A DNA stretch of 5,015 bases from Collinsella sp. (GTDB lineage: Bacteria; Actinomycetota; Coriobacteriia; Coriobacteriales; Coriobacteriaceae), in NCBI GenBank assembly GCA_022728415.1, contig JAIJJM010000204.1:1-5015 (forward strand), written 5' to 3'. Shown here one piece after another: positions 1 to 3,102 of this stretch. Made by a program: the position numbers and the translations under genes. Every line of letters starts with the position of its first letter. Position 1 is the first letter of the stretch. The notes below the pieces were generated by a model. The model ran no database searches. It saw nothing but the letters and a program-made list of their open reading frames with translations, and had not been told where the DNA came from.

Positions 1-82
1 CCTTATTTGAATGAAGATCGAGCGCCTCTTGTTTGGCCATGGACATGACCTTACGCGCACGATCGGTAAAACGGTCTAACAT
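1..82 (-). CDS. clpC: ClpC, ATP-dependent Clp protease ATPase subunit (N-terminal fragment, cut by window edge)
   Basis: Only the first 27 codons are inside the window. The visible protein starts MLDRFTDRARKVMSMAK and goes on QEALDLHSNK, which is the characteristic opening of ClpC-type Hsp100 unfoldases: the F-T-D-R-A-R-K-V segment is the first helix of the Clp N-domain, normally followed by the N-Y-I-G-T-E-H motif that would lie outside the window. ClpC is known as a cytoplasmic hexameric AAA+ unfoldase that feeds substrates to the ClpP peptidase in protein quality control. The ATG at 80-82 is chosen because a good Shine-Dalgarno sequence (AAGAGGA, minus strand, 95 to 89) lies 6 nt upstream and the family match begins exactly there. 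The ATPase domains cannot be seen, so completeness cannot be judged. ClpB is a less likely alternative because its N-terminus differs. Gene identity is inferred from the short N-terminus alone. Confidence 0.88.
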   Translation of the reverse strand, partial: MLDRFTDRARKVMSMAKQEALDLHSNK

Positions 83-118
83 GCTAGTTCCTCTTAGACG
101 AGCTAGTTTTTTCAAACG

Positions 119-146
119 CAAAGCGCCGCCCCGCGGCAGCGCTTTG
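119..146 (-). other. GC-rich hairpin in the clpC leader
   Basis: An 8-bp perfect stem (CAAAGCGC with GCGCTTTG) continues after one C/A mismatch into 3 more pairs (GCC with GGC) around a CCGC loop. It lies 36 nt upstream of the clpC start codon, so it would be in the 5' untranslated RNA if transcription starts near position 158. There is no T-tract after it on the minus strand (the next bases are CGTTTGAAAAAAC), so it is not an ordinary intrinsic terminator. It leaves the Shine-Dalgarno sequence free, so it is not an obvious RNA thermometer either. It could be a transcript-stabilising structure, a regulator site or a repeat. The structure is seen directly; the role is unknown. Confidence 0.6.
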
Positions 147-164
147 GTCTCTTTACCCATATGG

Positions 165-170
165 AGTATA
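165..170 (-). promoter_or_regulatory. Possible -10 element for clpC
   Basis: Minus-strand TATACT, one mismatch from TATAAT, sits inside an AT-rich patch (GTTAACATATACTCC) in otherwise GC-rich DNA, 83 nt upstream of the clpC start and downstream of the candidate terminator of the preceding gene. No convincing -35 hexamer is present at 16-18 bp. I saw no CIRCE, HAIR, CtsR or ClgR operator nearby. This is a weak pattern-based call. Confidence 0.25.
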
Positions 171-218
171 TGTTAACCGTTGGGACCTTTCCCGCCCGTA
201 GCCGTGCGACAACGTCTA

Positions 219-244
219 CAAAAAAGGAATCGCCGGGTGCGGCG
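219..244 (-). terminator. Possible rho-independent terminator of the DUF2798 gene
   Basis: Read on the minus strand, a short CGCCG/CGGCG stem with a CACC loop is followed, after ATTCC, by six T residues (positions 225 to 220). It lies about 25 nt beyond the stop codon of the DUF2798-family gene and before clpC, the right place for an end-of-gene terminator. The stem is only 5 bp and the T-tract is offset by 5 nt, so it is weaker than the terminators at 902-954 and 2991-3025. Confidence 0.45.
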
Positions 245-269
245 GGCGCTCTAGGTTAGAGGCTGTTGC

Positions 270-863
270 CTAGCAGGCAGGCTCGACACCCATGTCCTCG
301 GCAACGTCATTGACGGCATCGGCAACGGGAGCGCCCGGCATGCGCACGAGCTCCATATGCTGCTCTTCAAAGACGGTTCCCATGGGGAAGGCGCGGCGGA
401 AGACAAAGCGAGCAACCGGACCAGCCGCGAGCAGGTTCCAGGGCAGGGCCATGATAAAGTTGCGCGGGATGTTGATGAGCCATATCATCGGCAGCATCTG
501 CAGGTTTGCGAGCGGGCTGCCGGGCATGTGGAACAGGCCCTCGCACGCACCGTAGAGCGACATGATGATGACCATGGGAACGACCATGCAGGAGCTGACG
601 GCGAGCGTCATGGCAAGAGGAGAGCTCTTGCCCGGCGTGACCAGGAATTTAAAGGCGAAACCCTTGGCCAGCGGGCTGGCGATAAACCAGTCGCAGCACA
701 TGGCAAAGACGTAGGCAACGGGGAAGCCGAGCCATGCAGCGGCAATGACCTCGCCGTTGATGGCCCCATGCTGCAGGGCAACGTTGTAGATGCTCATCCA
801 GAGCACCATGCAAAAGCACATGATAAAGGTGAACAGCAGGCTCTCTCGTTTGTTGATAGGCAT
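270..863 (-). CDS. DUF2798-family integral membrane protein (tandem, four helices)
   Basis: A 197-residue hydrophobic protein of unknown function. It matches my memory of the DUF2798 family: an N-terminal MPINKRESLLFTF helix, then a helix ending in F-I-A-S-P-L-A-K near residues 60-67. Helices fall at about residues 10-30, 43-63, 84-106 and 124-153. The second half (residues 84-158) repeats the layout of the first: a helix with S-L-Y like the earlier S-I-Y-N, then a helix ending A-A-G-P-V-A-R-F-V-F like the earlier A-S-P-L-A-K-G-F-A-F. It therefore looks like two DUF2798 units in tandem, with a polar tail from about 161. No catalytic motif or signal peptide is evident, and no substrate is assigned. 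The ATG at 861-863 is preferred: AGAAAGGA lies 11 nt upstream and homologues tend to begin M-P-x-x-K. An ATG at 870-872 would add three residues but sits only 2 nt from the same site; a TTG at 918-920 is less likely. It is preceded by a strong terminator structure, which suggests conditional expression. Confidence 0.82.
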   Translation of the reverse strand: MPINKRESLLFTFIMCFCMVLWMSIYNVALQHGAINGEVIAAAWLGFPVAYVFAMCCDWFIASPLAKGFAFKFLVTPGKSSPLAMTLAVSSCMVVPMVIIMSLYGACEGLFHMPGSPLANLQMLPMIWLINIPRNFIMALPWNLLAAGPVARFVFRRAFPMGTVFEEQHMELVRMPGAPVADAVNDVAEDMGVEPAC

Positions 864-891
864 AAAGGGCATGGTCCTTTCTGTGTTGCGC

Positions 892-971
892 CGCGACGCA
901 CAACAAAAACGGGCGGGCAAGATGGAGCTGTTGGGACTTCATCTCGCCCGCCCGTGGTACGTGCGTCTGCG
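892..971 (-). other. Nested leader structure around the DUF2798 upstream terminator
   Basis: Outside the terminator hairpin (902-954) a second pairing is possible: CGCGACGCAC (892-901) with GTGCGTCTGCG (961-971), giving 10 pairs with one bulged T at 968. This outer stem begins right after the U-tract and encloses the whole terminator. It would lie in the transcript only 20-30 nt before the DUF2798 start codon. Concentric stems are consistent with a structured leader RNA, but with one sequence I cannot show covariation. A chance pairing in GC-rich DNA is possible. Confidence 0.35.
902..954 (-). terminator. Strong rho-independent terminator in the leader of the DUF2798 gene
   Basis: A 15-position stem (910-924 with 940-954; CGGGCGGGC paired with GCCCGCCCG, then one A/C mismatch and AGATG with CATCT) has a 15-nt loop. 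On the minus strand it is followed immediately by TTTTTGTT. This is a textbook intrinsic terminator. It is 219 nt beyond the ThrE-family stop codon but only about 40 nt before the DUF2798 start, so it either ends the upstream transcript late or works as an attenuator of the downstream gene. No T-box, leader-peptide or known riboswitch signature was recognised next to it. Confidence 0.8.
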
Positions 972-1070
972 ACTACTTATGTGGTGGAACCAGCCTAGCA
1001 CGAAACGCATGTGCTTCGTAAGCGTTGAGTTTATGAAGATGCAGGGCACCAATAATCCCCCGACCCCATA

Positions 1071-1137
1071 AGTTGCGGTGGAATACGGACTGTTTTGGCC
1101 CTTTAAGCAGCAATTCAGTCCCTATTTCACCGCAACT
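1071..1137. repeat. 22-bp imperfect inverted repeat (REP-like palindrome)
   Basis: Arms 1071-1092 and 1116-1137 are complementary at 20 of 22 positions and enclose a 23-nt loop. The outer 10 bases (AGTTGCGGTG with CACCGCAACT) match perfectly. The right arm read on the minus strand contains AATAGGGACTG, sharing a GGGAC core with the palindromes at 1141-1173 and 2849-2936. No T-tract follows in either direction, so it is not a classical terminator. Long stem, intergenic position and proximity to a second palindrome suggest a dispersed REP-type element. Copy number cannot be judged from this window. Confidence 0.75.
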
Positions 1138-1140
1138 CAT

Positions 1141-1173
1141 TTGGTGCAAAGTAGCCTGTCCCCCTTGCACCAA
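1141..1173. repeat. 9-bp perfect inverted repeat abutting the transporter stop codon (REP-like)
   Basis: TTGGTGCAA (1141-1149) and TTGCACCAA (1165-1173) are perfect complements around a 15-nt loop, which reads GGGGGACAGGCTACT on the minus strand when taken with its flanks. The right arm ends exactly one base before the stop codon of the ThrE-family gene, so the hairpin forms immediately after translation ends and may protect the 3' end of the mRNA. There is no T-tract. The GGGGACAGG core and location next to another palindrome fit a REP-type repeat. Together with 864-1140 it fills the 310-nt gap between the two membrane-protein genes, where I see no convincing coding sequence. Confidence 0.7.
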
Positions 1174-2742
1174 TTAGCTGGTGTGGCGCCAGCGAGGGTC
1201 GGTGAGGGTTCTCGCCACACCAAGGCCAACGGGTAGAAACGCCACGATGAGCACTGCGCGCACAAACCAGCCGAGCATATTGACCGTATCGAAGGTGCAC
1301 ATGTAATACATCGAGCGATACAGATACAAGCCCGGCACCATAATGACAATCGATGGCACCGTGAGGGCGATACGTGGGTAGGTGAGCTTGATTTCGGCTA
1401 AGCTCGCGAGCAGCCCCGATACCAGCGCGCCGATAAACGCTGCTGCCTCGGGAGGCATACCTACGCTCAGGCCCAAGAAGGGAAACAGCGTCGGCGCATC
1501 GACGAGCGTAAGGCGCAGGGTATTGGACACGGCGCCGATGAGCCCTGCCGCCGCTGCCATCTTTACCGGGCTGTTGAACATCACCGAGAATCCGAATACG
1601 CCGACGAAGCTCATCACCACGCGCAGGAGCGTAAGGGCAAGCGGCGAAAGGCCGAGCGGAGCAAAGTCGTCCGGCGCCAGCCCCACACACTCGGCAACCA
1701 TCCAACCTACGAGCGTCGCCATCACAATAATCGATACGGCATATGACAGACGTTCGATACCGCTTCGCATGTCAAGCTTGGCGATGTCGAGACCTGCCGT
1801 AATGAGCGGAAAGCCGGGAATCACAAAGAGCATGGCGCCGATATAGCCTTCTTGGTGCGACATTGCTCCCGGTATGACCTGGCCAAGGCCGAGCAATGCC
1901 AGCAGATATGAGACGCAAGCGAGCGCAACGCCGATCGTCAGCGCACTAAACTGGCCAAGGCCCTGCTTGAGAATATGGGAACGAGCAAAGTTGCCGACAC
2001 CAGCGCCCGCGAATGCACAGGCCATCTCGATAGGGCCGCCGCCGAGCAAAAAGACGAAGGCGCCGCAAGCACAGGCCGCCGCAAGGCCCTGTTGCCAGGG
2101 AGCGTAATCGGGCTTTGAGCTCTCAACGGTCTTAAGCATCTCGTGGTACTCGTGCACGGTAAACCGGCGCCCGTAAATCTCGATTTCCTTTAAGAAGCTC
2201 TCCATCATCCAAATGCGATGAGTATTGACTCCCGTTGTGGGTAGGCTGACGACCTCGTTAAAGCAGTGGCCATCTTCGATGCAGGTGCATTCAAACGATA
2301 GGAGACTCAGGTCGACGTGAATCGTGACGCCGAGTACGGCAGCAACACGATTCATGGTATCGCGCACGCGCCAGGCACCTGTTCCGCTTGCCAGCATAAG
2401 CATGCCGGTGCGGCAGATGATGGATGATTTATCGGTGAGCGGCGCATCGACGGCAAGTTCATCGCCCGCCGTCACGATCTGGTGCCAGTCAGTTTTCATA
2501 TGGAGCGCGCCGGCACGAACGCCGTGGTGCATAGGGACTCTCGAGAATAGCGAATCGAGGTGCGAAGGCTGTGGGGGTTCCTCTGATTCGTCCTCGTCCT
2601 CGTCGGGCTCTTCATCAACAAGGTCGAAAGCATCGAGTGCCGCCGGCTCGCGACGATCGATCAATTCCTCGTCCTCATCATCAAAGTAGTTGAACTGATC
2701 GAGCATTTCCTCTTCGATTGCGCGCTCGTTCGCGTCGTCCAT
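1174..2742 (-). CDS. ThrE-family threonine/serine exporter (DUF1212 plus ThrE_2 domains)
   Basis: A 522-residue membrane protein with the two-domain architecture of Corynebacterium ThrE, which exports L-threonine and L-serine. Residues about 108-350 fit the ThrE/DUF1212 domain: the soluble segment with S-G-T-G-A-W-R-V (119-126) is followed by helices and the diagnostic V-I-P-G-F-P-L-I-T-A-G-L-D (307-319). Residues about 365-510 fit the ThrE_2 domain, with P-S-I-V-I-M-V-P-G-L-Y (463-473) near its end. About ten hydrophobic segments lie between residues 215 and 510. In E. coli the halves are separate proteins (YjjP and YjjB, linked to succinate export), so the substrate here is not certain. Odd features are a very acidic N-terminus (residues 1-57, including runs of D and E) and a C-x-C-x5-C cluster (152, 154, 160). 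The start at 2740-2742 is preferred over an ATG 33 nt upstream because only the former has a well-spaced Shine-Dalgarno sequence. It is flanked on both sides by palindromic repeats. Confidence 0.9.
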   Translation of the reverse strand: MDDANERAIEEEMLDQFNYFDDEDEELIDRREPAALDAFDLVDEEPDEDEDESEEPPQPSHLDSLFSRVPMHHGVRAGALHMKTDWHQIVTAGDELAVDAPLTDKSSIICRTGMLMLASGTGAWRVRDTMNRVAAVLGVTIHVDLSLLSFECTCIEDGHCFNEVVSLPTTGVNTHRIWMMESFLKEIEIYGRRFTVHEYHEMLKTVESSKPDYAPWQQGLAAACACGAFVFLLGGGPIEMACAFAGAGVGNFARSHILKQGLGQFSALTIGVALACVSYLLALLGLGQVIPGAMSHQEGYIGAMLFVIPGFPLITAGLDIAKLDMRSGIERLSYAVSIIVMATLVGWMVAECVGLAPDDFAPLGLSPLALTLLRVVMSFVGVFGFSVMFNSPVKMAAAAGLIGAVSNTLRLTLVDAPTLFPFLGLSVGMPPEAAAFIGALVSGLLASLAEIKLTYPRIALTVPSIVIMVPGLYLYRSMYYMCTFDTVNMLGWFVRAVLIVAFLPVGLGVARTLTDPRWRHTS

Positions 2743-2749
2743 ATAGACG

Positions 2750-2759
2750 CTCCCTTCCT
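2750..2759 (-). promoter_or_regulatory. Ribosome binding site deciding the ThrE-family start
   Basis: Minus-strand AGGAAGGGAG lies 7 nt before the ATG at 2740-2742. The other in-frame ATG (2773-2775) has only an AGG touching the start codon, too close to work as a Shine-Dalgarno sequence, and placing the start there would put this purine-rich site inside the coding region. The downstream start is therefore preferred. Confidence 0.65.
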
Positions 2760-2848
2760 GCCGACTAACCCCCATCCTAGGCAGCAGCGGCTAAAGGAAA
2801 CATAAAAGAGACGGCTGTCATGCGAGCCATGTGCTCAATAACCGTTGG

Positions 2849-2936
2849 GTAGTCATTGGGGACGTTCTTAAACGACTAGTCATTCAAGAACGTCCCCAAT
2901 GACTACTAGTCGTTTAAGAACGTCCCCAACGACTAC
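2849..2936. repeat. Compound palindromic repeat with two competing hairpins
   Basis: One left arm (2849-2880) can pair with a distal right arm (2905-2936) over 32 positions with a single mismatch. Its first 21 bases (2849-2869) can instead pair perfectly with a nearer copy (2886-2906). The two right copies (2886-2906 and 2916-2936) are direct repeats with a 30-nt period, differing by one base (CCCCAATGAC versus CCCCAACGAC). The shared core is GGGGACGTTCTT. A 10-bp perfect palindrome ACATCGATGT (2935-2944) overlaps the right end. It lies in the 360-nt gap between lysS and the ThrE-family gene, downstream of the lysS terminator, and has no T-tract. It resembles a REP/BIME-type element; no transposase gene is in the window. 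Confidence 0.85.
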
Positions 2937-2961
2937 ATCGATGTGTTGGCAACGCCAGCGA

Positions 2962-3060
2962 GCGGACCGCATTTGAGACAAGGTGGCGTGAAACGAAAGG
3001 GCGCTGACCTTCTGGTCGCGCCCTTGAAGTTGAACGTCAGATTGTACAGGTGCGGTCCGC
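2962..3060. other. 10-bp inverted repeat enclosing the lysS terminator
   Basis: GCGGACCGCA (2962-2971) and TGCGGTCCGC (3051-3060) are perfect complements 79 nt apart, with the lysS terminator hairpin between them. A CAGCGA hexamer flanks the pair directly on the left (2956-2961) and one base away on the right (3062-3067). It could be the outer stem of a branched 3' RNA structure, or the ends of a very small inserted element with an imperfect target duplication. Chance is not excluded. Confidence 0.4.
2991..3025 (-). terminator. Rho-independent terminator of lysS
   Basis: On the minus strand AAGGGCGC pairs with GCGCCCTT, with an inner GACC/GGTC extension past one bulged base and a four-base AGAA loop. 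It is followed by the moderately T-rich TCGTTT, extending the TT at the end of the stem. It sits about 80 nt beyond the lysS stop codon and nothing else on this strand needs terminating here. The T-tract is interrupted, so efficiency may be partial. Confidence 0.72.
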
Positions 3061-3073
3061 GCAGCGACGAGCC

Positions 3074-3100
3074 GTTACGCGGTTCGTAGAACCGCGTAAC
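3074..3100 (-). other. Perfect 11-bp hairpin two bases after the lysS stop codon
   Basis: GTTACGCGGTT (3074-3084) and AACCGCGTAAC (3090-3100) form a perfect 11-bp stem with a 5-nt loop. It starts two nucleotides after the lysS stop codon and is not followed by a T-tract. A role in protecting the 3' end of the lysS mRNA, upstream of the true terminator, is plausible but unproven. Confidence 0.65.
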
Positions 3101-3102
3101 TC

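Noticed and set aside
357..998. Long plus-strand open frame overlapping the DUF2798 gene.
   Set aside because: It is rich in His, Gly, Asp and Arg with no recognisable domain and is antisense to a convincing membrane-protein gene.
918..1000. T-box-like sequence GTACCACG upstream of the DUF2798 terminator (minus strand).
   Set aside because: The key UGGN bulge that pairs with the tRNA acceptor end is absent (the bases are CACGU before ACC), and no stem I or specifier loop was recognised.
973..1173. Minus-strand 66-codon open frame between the exporter and DUF2798 genes.
   Set aside because: It consists almost entirely of the two palindromic repeats, and I recognise no protein family in it.
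1127..1705. Minus-strand 192-codon open frame in another frame of the exporter gene.
   Set aside because: It lies almost wholly within the ThrE-family gene, whose own frame gives clear transporter motifs; the composition (Arg, Gly, Ala) is typical of a GC-rich shadow frame.
2324..2689. Plus-strand open frame rich in serine.
   Set aside because: It is the antisense shadow of the acidic N-terminus of the ThrE-family protein (Asp/Glu codons read as Ser in reverse).
2743..2775. Upstream ATG at 2775 as the start of the ThrE-family gene.
   Set aside because: It has no properly spaced Shine-Dalgarno sequence, whereas the ATG at 2742 has AGGAAGGGAG 7 nt upstream.
2849..2936. Repeated units of 21 bases with 30-nt spacing, as a possible CRISPR remnant.
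   Set aside because: Only two direct copies with a 9-nt spacer that itself forms part of the inverted repeat; no cas genes are nearby.
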